Both the position numbers and the translations under genes were made by a program. From Nostocoides jenkinsii Ben 74 (GTDB lineage Bacteria; Actinomycetota; Actinomycetes; Actinomycetales; Dermatophilaceae): a stretch of 32,953 nucleotides of DNA. The notes beneath the pieces were generated by a model. It was not told the origin of the DNA, did not search any database, and saw only the letters and a program-made list of their open reading frames with translations. Shown in pieces: positions 17,447 through 24,911 of the stretch (positions within the stretch are counted from its first letter, which is position 1; every line of letters begins with the position of its first letter). The DNA is taken from assembly GCF_001046875.1 (NCBI RefSeq), contig NZ_HF571038.1, positions 1,557,884-1,590,836 of the forward strand, read 5' to 3'.

Positions 17447-19375
17447 GTGGCCGGACGGATCCGGGCCGAGGACATCGTGGCCGTCAAGGAGCGCAGCTCC
17501 ATCGTCGACGTCGTCCGCGACCACGTCACGTTGCGGCCGGCCGGGGTCGGGGCGATGAAGGGGCTGTGCCCGTTCCACGACGAAAAGACCCCGTCGTTCA
17601 CGGTCCGCGAGAGCGCCGGGAGCTTCCACTGCTTCGGTTGCGGTGAGGGCGGCGACGTCGTCGCGTTTATCCAAAAGGTCGACCATCTGAGCTTCGTCGA
17701 GGCCGTCGAGCGGTTGGCCGGCCGCCTCGGCATGGAGCTTCGCCGCGAGGAGGGCGGCGGGCCCGGCCGTGAGGAAGGCATCGGGCGCCGCACGCGTCTG
17801 ATCGAAGCGCACCGCATCGCCCAGGAGTTCTATGCGGGTCGGTTGCTCGACGGGCAGCCCGAGAGTCGGCTGGCGCGCGACTTCCTGCGCGAGCGCTCCT
17901 TCGACCGAGCCGCCGCGGAGCGGTTCGGCGTCGGCTACAGCCCGCGCGGCGGCGAAGAACTCGCCAGGCTGTTGCGGCAGAAGGGATTCACCGAGGACGA
18001 GATGACCGCGGCCGGCCTGGTCGGGCGCGGATCGCGGGGCCTGTACGACCGATTCCGGGGCCGGCTGATGTGGCCGATCCGCGACACCTCCGGCGACACG
18101 ATCGGCTTCGGTGCGCGCCGATTGTTCCCCGACGACCGGATCGAGGCGAAGTACCTCAACACCACCGAGACCGCGATCTACAAGAAGTCGACCGTGCTTT
18201 ATGGCATCGACTTGGCCAAGAAGGCGATCTCCAGTCAACGCCGGGCGGTCGTGGTCGAGGGCTACACCGACGTCATGGCGGCCCAACTGTCCGGGGTCGA
18301 GGGCGCGGTCGCCACGTGCGGCACGGCCTTCGGCGTCGACCACATCAAGCTGCTGCGCCGCCTCATGCGCGACGAGCCTGGGCTGGAACCGGCCCGGATC
18401 ATCTTCACCTTCGACGGCGACGCCGCCGGGCAGAAGGCCGCGATGAAGGCCTTCGAGGAAGACCAGCGGTGGGCGGCCCAGTCCTATGTCGCCGTCGCGG
18501 CGGATGGGATGGACCCATGTGATCTGCGCCTGCGCAAGGGACCGGAGGCGGTGGCGCATCTGGTGGAGGATGCCGTGCCGATGTTCGAGTTCGCCGTCCG
18601 GACCCGACTCGCCCGCCACGACCTGAGCACCGCCGAGGGGCGCGTGCAGGCGATGCGCGCAGCAGCCCCGGTCATCAACGAGATCAAGGACCCGGGCCTG
18701 CGGCCGGAGTACCTCCGGACCGTCGCGGGCTGGATCGGGGTCGAAGTCGACCAGCTCGCGGCGGAGGCGAAGCGCGCGGGGGCGAGCGCGCGGCATACGC
18801 CCAGAGAAACGCGACAGGAACGGGGTCCCGAGCCCGACTCGGTCGAGCCGGATGCGGCCGAACTCGCCGCCGCCCTGCCCCGCCCCGACCTGCGCGATCC
18901 GGTCGTTTTCGCCGAACGCCAACTCCTGCAAGTCCTGCTGCAGTATCCGAGCCAGGTGACCGCCGGCGGACTGGACGCAATCAGCGCCGCGTCCTTCACC
19001 GCGCCCGCGCACAGCGTGGTCTTCGACGCCATCCGCGCCGTCGAGCCCGTGGCTGGGATGACGCTGGCGGGGTGGGTCGATGCGGCCGCGGCGAACGCGC
19101 CGCTGAGTGCGCAGCCGCTGGTCACGGAACTGTCGGTCGCGCCGCTGCCGATCGAGCTCGACTCCTCCACGGGCCTGCCCGAGCAGCGGTATGTCGACGC
19201 TCTGCTCGCGCGGATTCGAGAGGTCGACCTGCGGCGGCAAGTCGCCGACGCGATGTCGCTGATGCGCCGCCTCAGTGCCGACCCGCACGCCGATCCGAGC
19301 CAGATCCGGGAGGTGTCGCTCTCCTTGGACGCCTTGCAGCGACGCCTCGCCGGCCTTCGAGAAGGGATGGCCTGA
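17447..19375 (+). CDS. dnaG: DNA primase
   Basis: Makes RNA primers at the replication fork with DnaB. The 642 aa start at GTG 17447, with GAAAGGA (17432-17438) at 8 nt. Domains: CHC2 zinc finger (C41, H44 in CPFHDEKTPSF; C62, C65 in FHCFGCGEGGD), TOPRIM catalytic core (VVVEGYTDVMA near 265; FDGDAAGQKA near 322) and a C-terminal helicase-binding domain (about 480-640). A variable linker, RHTPRETRQERGPEP, separates the last two. The upstream in-frame extension encodes only the 15-bp repeats and is rejected. The stop overlaps the next start (TGATG). Confidence 0.96.
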   Translation: MAGRIRAEDIVAVKERSSIVDVVRDHVTLRPAGVGAMKGLCPFHDEKTPSFTVRESAGSFHCFGCGEGGDVVAFIQKVDHLSFVEAVERLAGRLGMELRREEGGGPGREEGIGRRTRLIEAHRIAQEFYAGRLLDGQPESRLARDFLRERSFDRAAAERFGVGYSPRGGEELARLLRQKGFTEDEMTAAGLVGRGSRGLYDRFRGRLMWPIRDTSGDTIGFGARRLFPDDRIEAKYLNTTETAIYKKSTVLYGIDLAKKAISSQRRAVVVEGYTDVMAAQLSGVEGAVATCGTAFGVDHIKLLRRLMRDEPGLEPARIIFTFDGDAAGQKAAMKAFEEDQRWAAQSYVAVAADGMDPCDLRLRKGPEAVAHLVEDAVPMFEFAVRTRLARHDLSTAEGRVQAMRAAAPVINEIKDPGLRPEYLRTVAGWIGVEVDQLAAEAKRAGASARHTPRETRQERGPEPDSVEPDAAELAAALPRPDLRDPVVFAERQLLQVLLQYPSQVTAGGLDAISAASFTAPAHSVVFDAIRAVEPVAGMTLAGWVDAAAANAPLSAQPLVTELSVAPLPIELDSSTGLPEQRYVDALLARIREVDLRRQVADAMSLMRRLSADPHADPSQIREVSLSLDALQRRLAGLREGMA

Positions 19376-19893
19376 TGGCCTTTTCACTGCGCCCGCGCCG
19401 GCGCGCCGAGGTGCCCGCCGAGGTGCTCAGTCGTGTCGACCTGCTCCCCAAGGAGCGCCTGCTGGCGGCTGCGGAGTCGCGTGATCCCGCGAGTTGGGTT
19501 CTCGTTGGCACGGCGCGTCTGTATGCCGTGCCCCACCTCGGCGACGTCCTCGCCCGCCCCTGGCATCTCATCGTCGCCGGGACGTGGGATCACGACAACT
19601 TCACCCTGACGGTCACGTGGGTCGACGGCTTCCGGCCGCAGCAGTGGGTGTTCCGGGACGCGACGTCGCTGCTCGCGGCCTTCCGCGAACGCGTTCAGGC
19701 GTCGGTCGTGCTCACCGAAGTCGTCCCGCTGACGAATCGGCGGCAGGCGCGGGTGGTGATTCGCAAGAACCTCGCCGACGGTTCGCTGCACGATCAGACG
19801 ATCCTGGGTCGCGGGGTGCGGATGGCCGATCCGGAGGTGGCCGCCGCGGTCGGGGCGGCGCGACTGCGGGTCCGCGAGCAGGTCGGGCTCTAA
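19375..19893 (+). CDS. Conserved actinobacterial protein downstream of dnaG
   Basis: A 172-aa soluble protein, translationally coupled to dnaG by a 1-nt overlap. Pattern: LLPKERLLAAAESRDPASWV, a TARLYAVP strand, a series of beta-strands around TWDHDNFTLTVTWVDG, then FRERVQASVVLTEVVPL. This resembles a family of PH-like hypothetical proteins often found beside dnaG or tRNA genes in actinobacteria. The role is unknown; no catalytic motif is visible. Confidence 0.75.
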   Translation: MAFSLRPRRRAEVPAEVLSRVDLLPKERLLAAAESRDPASWVLVGTARLYAVPHLGDVLARPWHLIVAGTWDHDNFTLTVTWVDGFRPQQWVFRDATSLLAAFRERVQASVVLTEVVPLTNRRQARVVIRKNLADGSLHDQTILGRGVRMADPEVAAAVGAARLRVREQVGL

Positions 19894-19899
19894 CGCACG

Positions 19900-19925
19900 A
19901 AGTCGGCCCCACACGGGACCGACTT
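19900..19925. terminator. Terminator hairpin between the dnaG operon and tRNA-Asn
   Basis: AAGTCGG (19900-19906) pairs with CCGACTT (19919-19925) and CCC with GGG inside, leaving a 4-nt ACAC loop. It separates the plus-strand dnaG cluster from the minus-strand tRNA and can serve both directions. Confidence 0.7.
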
Positions 19926-19936
19926 GGCAGTGGAAG

Positions 19937-20009
<73 letters not shown>

Positions 20010-20284
20010 TCGTCTGGCACCGCTCGCGCGGCTGGGAAACCATAGCAAATGCGAGACGGTGCAGCGAAACCCGGGGCGCGGCATGGTCACGCCTTCCATG
20101 CGTCGTTCGCCGGCGGGTGGCCGGCCGCGATCCTGTGCGAATCGCTCCCGTGGAAGGTACTCCACGCTCCGTCCCATTCCCGGGCGGAGCACCCTGGGCG
20201 AGTTCGGTCACACGGTCAGCCAGGCGGGCCACTCGTTTTAGACTTCCCCCGACCTCGGCCGGTGTTTCCCCGCCGCCGTGGTGC
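20010..20284. other. Intergenic region between divergent tRNA genes
   Basis: No ORF with recognisable protein character was found; open frames here are shadows of high GC. The segment must carry the promoters of the two tRNA genes, but no convincing -35/-10 pair was resolved. Confidence 0.6.
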
Positions 20285-20358
20285 GGGGCGTTAGCTCAGT
20301 CGGTCAGAGCAGCGGACTCATAATCCGTCGGTCGTCGGTTCAAGCCCGACACGCCCTA
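20285..20358 (+). tRNA. tRNA-Met(CAT), element integration site
   Basis: Starts GGGGCGTTAGCTCAGTCGGT, anticodon loop CTCATAATC (CAT), T-arm GTCGGTTCAAGCCCGAC, acceptor 3' strand ACGCCCT with discriminator A. The first acceptor pair is G-T. GACTCATAATCC around the anticodon is the elongator-Met pattern; tRNA-Ile2 (lysidine-modified CAT) cannot be wholly excluded. The integrase-bearing element begins directly after it, and its 3' half is the presumed att core. Confidence 0.9.
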
Positions 20359-20418
20359 CAGGCAAACGTGCAGGTCAGAGCGTGTTTTCTCGACACGAGA
20401 GGACCGCGATGGAGCCTG

Positions 20419-20443
20419 TTGGGTGCCAACTTTGGGTGACAAC
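20419..20443 (+). repeat. Direct repeats, putative integrase/excisionase arm sites
   Basis: TTGGGTGCCAAC (20419-20430) and TTGGGTGACAAC (20432-20443) match at 11 of 12 bases with 13-bp periodicity. They lie 60 bp inside the presumed att junction and upstream of the xis/int genes, where tyrosine recombinases usually have arm-type sites. Confidence 0.6.
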
Positions 20444-20468
20444 TCGCTCTCGGAGTCGCGTCCTGTCG

Positions 20469-20492
20469 CATGCCCCCGCCCGCAATACGGGC
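20469..20492 (+). promoter_or_regulatory. Shared upstream block of the HTH gene
   Basis: GCATGCCCCCGCCCGCAA, then TACGGGC and the ATG at 20493. The block GCCCGCAA lies at -15 to -8 from the start, the same place as in the DUF262 gene (22188-22214). CGCAAT at -12 to -7 could act as a weak -10 for a leaderless mRNA. Confidence 0.4.
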
Positions 20493-20819
20493 ATGACCGC
20501 CAACACCACCCTGCGCATCGTCCCCGGCACTCGAATCGACGACATTCACGCGGACTACCTGCGCTGCCGCGCCCAGTTGACCGATGCCTTATCCGCCCTG
20601 GACGCCGCCTTCGACCGCTGCCGCTCCGTGACCGATCGCCAGCACGACCGGCCTGTCGCCCCGGCGCTAGTGACCATCAACGAGGCCGCCACCTATCTCG
20701 GGGTGGCCCGCCGGACCGTGGATCGCCTGATTGCATCGGGGGCGCTGCCGGTGGTGCGCGTCTTGACGGCCCCGCGCATCCGCCTTGCCGATCTCGACGC
20801 GATGATCCGCGAGCAGTAA
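20493..20819 (+). CDS. xis: Excisionase-like helix-turn-helix protein
   Basis: A 108-aa DNA-binding protein: an N-terminal helical region (DYLRCRAQLTDALSALDAAF) and a C-terminal MerR/HTH_17-type winged helix, LVTINEAATYLGVARRTVDR, then LIASGALPVVRV and RIRLADLDAMI. Such proteins next to a tyrosine integrase steer excision or control int. Its stop overlaps the int ATG (TAATG). An in-frame ATG at 20409 has a better ribosome site (GAGAGGA) but would place coding over the arm repeats; 20493 is preferred. Confidence 0.75.
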   Translation: MTANTTLRIVPGTRIDDIHADYLRCRAQLTDALSALDAAFDRCRSVTDRQHDRPVAPALVTINEAATYLGVARRTVDRLIASGALPVVRVLTAPRIRLADLDAMIREQ

Positions 20820-22120
20820 TGCCGCGTCGAGCGCCGAATGGCCGCCCCAGCATCGCTAAAGGCCGTGACGGCTACTGGCACGCCTGGGTCGACTTCGGAC
20901 GCGACCCCACCACCGGCAAGCGGCTGCGGACCCACGTCAAGAAGGCGACCCGGAAAGCCGCCACCGCCGCCGTCGCCGAACTCGAAACCGAGCGGGCGAC
21001 CGGGGTGCGCCGCGCCCCTGGCAGTCTCGGCGAATGGCTCGACGGCTGGCTGGCTGGGGTGGAGTCGAGTCGGAAGCCGTCGACGGCGCGCAGTTATCAG
21101 GGGCATGCGCGGTGCTACATCGTTCCCCGTCTCGGGACAATCCCGCTCAACGCGCTCACCACCGAGGACGTCGAGGCGATGCTGGCCTGGTGCGTCAGCC
21201 CGTCCGGCCCCGCGATCTCGGCCGTGACGGCCGAGTCTGTGCGGCGAACGCTGCGCGCTGCCCTGAACGAGGCGGTGCGCCGGGGCAGACTGGTCCGCAA
21301 CCCGGCCCAGTGGGCCAGGTCGCCGCGCGGCCCCGTTGTCGAGGTGGACACGATTGCCTTGTCCGACATCCCCGCGATCGTCGCGCAACTCGGAGAGAGT
21401 CCGATGCGGGCGCGGTGGCTGTTGGCGTTGACAACAGGGATGCGTCAAGGCGAAGTGCTCGCGCTGCGCCGTGCAGACGTGGATGTCGCGGCGGGGGTTG
21501 TCCACGTCACCGGCTCACTGACGCGGGGAACCTGGCGGCACGGCTGCGTCGATCCAGTGGCCTGCGCTGCCTGCCGCTGCCGAACCACGCCCTGTCCGCA
21601 ACCCTGTTCCCGGCATACCAGGCCGTGCCCGAAGCCATGCCCGACAGGATGCACAGGGCACGCCCGAGGATGCCCGAACAAGTTCGGGGGCGGTTTGATC
21701 CGAGAAACCACGAAGAGCGGTTCCCGGCGGACTGTCCCCGTGGCGGACGGCGTTCTCGCCGCGCTGCGTGAGCATTTGCGAGTCAGCGCCGAAGCCGCCC
21801 TGTCATGCGGTCGAGCAGCCACCGCGAACGATTACCTGTTCTGTCACGCCGAAGACGGCAGGCCGATCAATCCGCGGGACGACTGGGGGCGCTGGGGCAA
21901 ACTTCTCGCCGCCGCAGGCGTGCGCCACTACCGAGTCCATTCGGCGCGACATTTCGTTGCTACACAGGTTCTCGCTGACGGAACCGATATCAAGACGATC
22001 ATGGCGATGCTGGGGTGGTCGAGCCCGGCGCTGGCGACCCATTACGCCCACGCTGTCGAAGAAAACGGTCGCCGCGCCGCTTCCCGGATCGCAGCGGTCG
22101 TGCTGGGGACGGCGAACTAA
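20819..22120 (+). CDS. int: Tyrosine-type site-specific integrase
   Basis: A 433-aa tyrosine recombinase. An N-terminal arm-binding strand region (GYWHAWVDFGRDPTTGKR), SAM-like core-binding domain (about 68-165) and catalytic domain (about 175-425). Catalytic residues: R209 in TTGMRQGEVLALR, a Lys near 299, H374 and R377 in HSARHFVATQ, and nucleophile Y409 in THYAHAVEEN. An insertion at about 243-285 carries 14 Cys and several His (CVDPVACAACRC and CPKPCPTGCTGHARGC), an embellishment known in some actinobacterial integrases and probably zinc-binding. It probably recombines at the adjacent tRNA-Met 3' end. Confidence 0.95.
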   Translation: MPRRAPNGRPSIAKGRDGYWHAWVDFGRDPTTGKRLRTHVKKATRKAATAAVAELETERATGVRRAPGSLGEWLDGWLAGVESSRKPSTARSYQGHARCYIVPRLGTIPLNALTTEDVEAMLAWCVSPSGPAISAVTAESVRRTLRAALNEAVRRGRLVRNPAQWARSPRGPVVEVDTIALSDIPAIVAQLGESPMRARWLLALTTGMRQGEVLALRRADVDVAAGVVHVTGSLTRGTWRHGCVDPVACAACRCRTTPCPQPCSRHTRPCPKPCPTGCTGHARGCPNKFGGGLIRETTKSGSRRTVPVADGVLAALREHLRVSAEAALSCGRAATANDYLFCHAEDGRPINPRDDWGRWGKLLAAAGVRHYRVHSARHFVATQVLADGTDIKTIMAMLGWSSPALATHYAHAVEENGRRAASRIAAVVLGTAN

Positions 22121-22123
22121 GCC

Positions 22124-22136
22124 CACTGCGCTCAGT
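22124..22136 (+). promoter_or_regulatory. Junction motif copy 1 (CACTGCGCTCAGT)
   Basis: Lies four bases after the integrase stop, co-oriented with transcription, and is followed by GTCGGTAG where the minus-strand copies have (G/T)CGGC and a start codon. No start codon follows in this copy. Confidence 0.5.
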
Positions 22137-22187
22137 GTCGGTAGCCCGGCCCACGACGCCCGCCTCTCCCGCCGCCGTGGGCCGCTG

Positions 22188-22214
22188 GCATGCCCGCCCG
22201 CCCGCAACGTAGGC
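22188..22214 (+). promoter_or_regulatory. Shared upstream block of the DUF262 gene
   Basis: GCATGCCCGCCCGCCCGCAA followed by CGTAGGC and the GTG at 22215. It repeats the block before the HTH gene (GCATGCCC, CCGCCCGCAA, GGC) with identical spacing of GCCCGCAA to the start. Possibly an element-specific leaderless promoter or operator. Confidence 0.45.
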
Positions 22215-22883
22215 GTGCCACCTTTCGACGAGTACAAGCATCGGCGCGGAGCCGCCGGGAGATTCGCCGCCAAGCCGGGAAGAGCGGAACCGGACAGCCT
22301 GGCAGTGGACCAACCCTGGGCGAGCCTGCAAACAGACGTCCCGATCCAACATCAATCCCTGCACGCCGAGAACCGCTCGATGGTGGAATTGGTCGGCCAA
22401 CTCGATCGAGGCGATCTGACGCTCGACGCGCCATACCAGCGCGGACACGTCTGGACCGGCAACCAGCGCCGCCTGTTGATTCGCTCCATCCTTCAAGGTG
22501 TCCCCATTCCTGCGGTCATCGTCAACGACCGCAGTCTTTGGCCCGCCGACGATGACGCCCCGCTGTGCGCGGTGATCGACGGCAAGCAGAGAATCGAAGC
22601 TGTTCGCCGATTCGTGCAAAACGAACTCGATGTTCCCGCGTCGTGGTTTGAGCCGGACCGGGTTGAGTCCACGATCGAGACCGCCGACGGACCGTATGTC
22701 CGCTACGGCGACCTGTCCGTCGTAGGTCGTCGCTTCTTCGCCAACCGGGCCACCATTCCGGTGGCGCGGGGACGGTTCGCAACCGTGCGCGAAGAGGCGG
22801 AAATCTACCTGCTGGTCAATGGCGCGGGGACAGATCAGAGCGCGGATGACCTGCTCAACGCTCAACGGGTTGCCGACGACTGA
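22215..22883 (+). CDS. Stand-alone DUF262/ParB-like domain protein
   Basis: A 222-aa protein from GTG 22215. After a basic, disordered N-terminus (YKHRRGAAGRFAAKPGRAEP) a DUF262 domain follows: ENRSMVELVGQLDRGDL, LDAPYQRGHVWTGNQRRLLI, SILQGVPIPAVIVND and the hallmark IDGKQRIEAVRRFV (DGKQR at 122-126). Full GmrSD or DUF262 proteins are two to three times longer and carry a DUF1524 nuclease part, which is missing here. DUF262 hydrolyses nucleotides in GmrS-type defence proteins, so a role as a small NTPase/DNA-modifying partner or an antidefence protein is conceivable but unproven. Confidence 0.7.
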   Translation: MPPFDEYKHRRGAAGRFAAKPGRAEPDSLAVDQPWASLQTDVPIQHQSLHAENRSMVELVGQLDRGDLTLDAPYQRGHVWTGNQRRLLIRSILQGVPIPAVIVNDRSLWPADDDAPLCAVIDGKQRIEAVRRFVQNELDVPASWFEPDRVESTIETADGPYVRYGDLSVVGRRFFANRATIPVARGRFATVREEAEIYLLVNGAGTDQSADDLLNAQRVADD

Positions 22884-22884
22884 G

Positions 22885-22896
22885 CACTGCGCTCAT
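22885..22896 (+). promoter_or_regulatory. Junction motif copy 2 (CACTGCGCTCAT)
   Basis: Begins two bases after the DUF262 stop codon, co-oriented with transcription. The next gene starts 55 bp further on with its own strong ribosome site. Confidence 0.45.
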
Positions 22897-22951
22897 CAAG
22901 GGTGAACAAGCGGCGCATCGGGTGCCGCGGCGAACATAAGGAGGCCCCGCC

Positions 22952-24028
22952 ATGGCGCTTCGCCCCTCGAACCATGCGTTCCGCACCGGATTCCGTCAGT
23001 CGGCGATTAATCGGATCGCCGGATCGCCGAACGGCGACGACAAGCTGGCGTTGATCCCCGACAACTTCATCCGCGGCTTTTCGGTCAGCGAGGTCGCCGA
23101 CCGGATCGTCGAGAGCATCGTCTCGATCAGCGTCGATGACGCGAAGACCACCTTCGCCAAGCCCGGCCACGCGGCGATGGCGGCGCTGCTCGCCGTGACG
23201 CCGGGGGCGAAGTCGGAGAGCGCCTACGCCGAGATGTGCGCCCTGCTGGGGGAGCGCTACACCGAAGACGCTGCGTGGGCCGTCGACAACGACAAGTCGC
23301 CAGCCGACGTCATGGCTGCCCGCAACGTCGGCTCGGACGGATTCCGGAAGGTTCTTGACGGCGGGTGGACCGCCGAGACCATCAAGAAATACGGCGTCAG
23401 CATCGTGCGTGCCCTGCCTCGCGACGGGGCGACAGTTGCCGCATCGGGGCTGAACGCCAAGACTCTTCGGGCGTGGATCAAGGTCTCGACGGGGCTGAGC
23501 ATCCGCCATATCTTCGCCCTGGCTGCGACAGACGTTTCCCCGGAGACGTTGCGCGAGCACACCAAGGGGCTGGAGATGCACGGCGACCATATCGTCGCCG
23601 TCGCTCGCGTCGGCGTCGCTCGCGTCCAAGCGTTGCGAGAGTTTCGCGGCAGCACTGGCGTCGGCTACTCGTTCCTTTGGAGCCGGATCGACACTCCCGA
23701 GTTTGCCGACGCCATCCTGTCGCTGTGGTCGACCGACCAGATCGACAAGGAGCGCGAAGGCAAGACCGTCAACTCTGACCGGCTCCGCGCCCTGCTCGAT
23801 GCTGGCATCACCCCCGCCCAGATCGGCGACGCCAACCGGGCCGGAGTTCCGTTCGGTGACTGGACCCCAGAACTGTTCGCGACCGACCTGTGGGAGGCCG
23901 GACGCGTGCACCGGAGAGCTCGCGACACGAAGGTTCGCGCCTGCTGGGTCGAAAACGGATGTCGGGGGATGCTGAACGGCCTGTGGCCGTGGACGGCGGA
24001 AACCTACGCCGACCTGTCGATGCGTTGA
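22952..24028 (+). CDS. Unknown helical 358-aa protein
   Basis: ATG 22952 is preceded by AAGGAGG at 7 nt, the best ribosome site in the element. The protein is soluble and mostly alpha-helical, with no signal or membrane segment. It contains repeated short helix-turn units such as SPADVMAARNVGSDGFRKVL, TAETIKKYGVSIVRALP, SGLNAKTLRAWIKVSTGLSI and LDAGITPAQIGDANRAGVPF, which resemble degenerate HEAT/helical repeats or serial HTH elements. No family was recognised. The stop overlaps a possible TTG start of the next gene (TTGA). Confidence 0.8.
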   Translation: MALRPSNHAFRTGFRQSAINRIAGSPNGDDKLALIPDNFIRGFSVSEVADRIVESIVSISVDDAKTTFAKPGHAAMAALLAVTPGAKSESAYAEMCALLGERYTEDAAWAVDNDKSPADVMAARNVGSDGFRKVLDGGWTAETIKKYGVSIVRALPRDGATVAASGLNAKTLRAWIKVSTGLSIRHIFALAATDVSPETLREHTKGLEMHGDHIVAVARVGVARVQALREFRGSTGVGYSFLWSRIDTPEFADAILSLWSTDQIDKEREGKTVNSDRLRALLDAGITPAQIGDANRAGVPFGDWTPELFATDLWEAGRVHRRARDTKVRACWVENGCRGMLNGLWPWTAETYADLSMR

Positions 24029-24533
24029 CCGACCGGACACCCCTCGACCCCGCACCGTCACGGCGACAGTGCGGGGTCGAGGGGTGCTTCCGTTCCTGCC
24101 AGGCGTTGGGGCTGTGCGAAGGACACGCCCGCCGGTTGCGAACCACCGGGCGTGTCGGCCCCGCCGAGTCGGCCCCGCCGAGTCCCGGGGCCGACGCCCC
24201 CGGACCGTGTGCTCCGTCGACGGGTGCGTCCGGGCCAACGGGGTCGGCGATCTCTGCATGGGGCATTACCGGCGGCTCTGGGACACGGGGTCAGTCGGGT
24301 CGCCGACCTTCCGATCAACGCCCGTTCGCGCCGGATGCTCGGTGCCGGGATGCGACCGGCCCCATTGCGCGAACGGGCTCTGCCGAGGCCACTACTGGCG
24401 CGTCCGGACCACCGGCCAGGTCGGTCCGGCGACGTTCGCGCCGCGCCGGCGGTCAAGGTCCGCCGACAGCCGACGAGAAAATCATGACGGTGCCGACGAG
24501 CAGGGCGAAAAGAATCATCCCGCCGCCCCATAG
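24025..24533 (+). pseudogene. Three-module Cys/His zinc-binding protein, frameshifted
   Basis: Three successive modules of the phage type C-x4-C-x8,9-C-x2-H are readable: CGVEGCFRSCQALGLCEGHA in one frame, then CSVDGCVRANGVGDLCMGHY and CSVPGCDRPHCANGLCRGHY in the -1 frame. A perfect 14-bp tandem duplication (24154-24181) lies exactly at the switch. Deleting one copy restores a continuous VGPAESRGRRPRTVCSVDGC. The TTG at 24025 overlaps the previous stop. The tail overlaps the convergent membrane-protein gene by about 80 bp. The intact ancestor would be about 165 aa with no nuclease domain. It may be inactive now. Confidence 0.65.
24154..24181 (+). repeat. 14-bp perfect tandem duplication
   Basis: GTCGGCCCCGCCGA occurs twice head to tail (24154-24167 and 24168-24181). 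Its length is not a multiple of three and it shifts the reading frame of the zinc-module gene. Confidence 0.95.
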
Positions 24534-24911
24534 CGGGGCGAGAACGAACACCCACGGCCAGTGGATCACTTCGGCGAGTTGGAGGCCCGCCAAGACGGCT
24601 GCGAGGCCGACCGAGACCGCGAACGGCCACGGGTCACTGCGGTGCCGGTCTTCCGACTTCGCGGCCGTGTAGGCCATCGAGAAGAACGCCGCGATCCCCG
24701 TCAACCAGACTGGGGCAAGAGTTGCCGTCCAGGACCAGGACAGACTGTCCGTGGCCTTCAATATCACGAAGACGGCGGCGAGCTGGATAGCGGAATACAG
24801 GGCGAGCTTGGACGCAGGCGTGAGTTTCCTTTCGAGAGTTTGGGGCTGGCTGGGGAGCGCGATCGGGCCGCTAAACTCGCCCGAAACTCGGCGGGTCAGC
24901 CTTTGACGCAC
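24453..24911 (-). CDS. Four-helix small membrane protein
   Basis: A 152-aa protein from GTG 24911, overlapping the rtcB 3' end by 16 bp. After a basic N-terminus come four hydrophobic segments: LYSAIQLAAVFVILKA, WTATLAPVWLTGIAAFFSMA, PFAVSVGLAAVLAGLQLA and the stretch with VFVLAPLWGGGMILFALLVG. A short charged loop (AAKSEDRHRSDPW) separates the pairs. No family was recognised. It is the last gene of the long operon and converges on the zinc-module gene. Confidence 0.7.
   Translation of the reverse strand: MRQRLTRRVSGEFSGPIALPSQPQTLERKLTPASKLALYSAIQLAAVFVILKATDSLSWSWTATLAPVWLTGIAAFFSMAYTAAKSEDRHRSDPWPFAVSVGLAAVLAGLQLAEVIHWPWVFVLAPLWGGGMILFALLVGTVMIFSSAVGGP

Noticed and set aside
17378-19387. 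Long minus-strand open frame (669 codons) opposite dnaG
   Set aside because: Antisense shadow of dnaG, with low-complexity composition and no domain; dnaG itself has all catalytic motifs.
20469-22219. Possible CRISPR-like or iteron array formed by the GCATGCCC blocks
   Set aside because: Only two copies 1.7 kb apart, both tied to start codons; no regular spacing or spacers.
24154-24260. Programmed -1 frameshift in the three-module zinc gene
   Set aside because: No slippery heptamer in the right phase; the exact 14-bp duplication is a sufficient explanation here.
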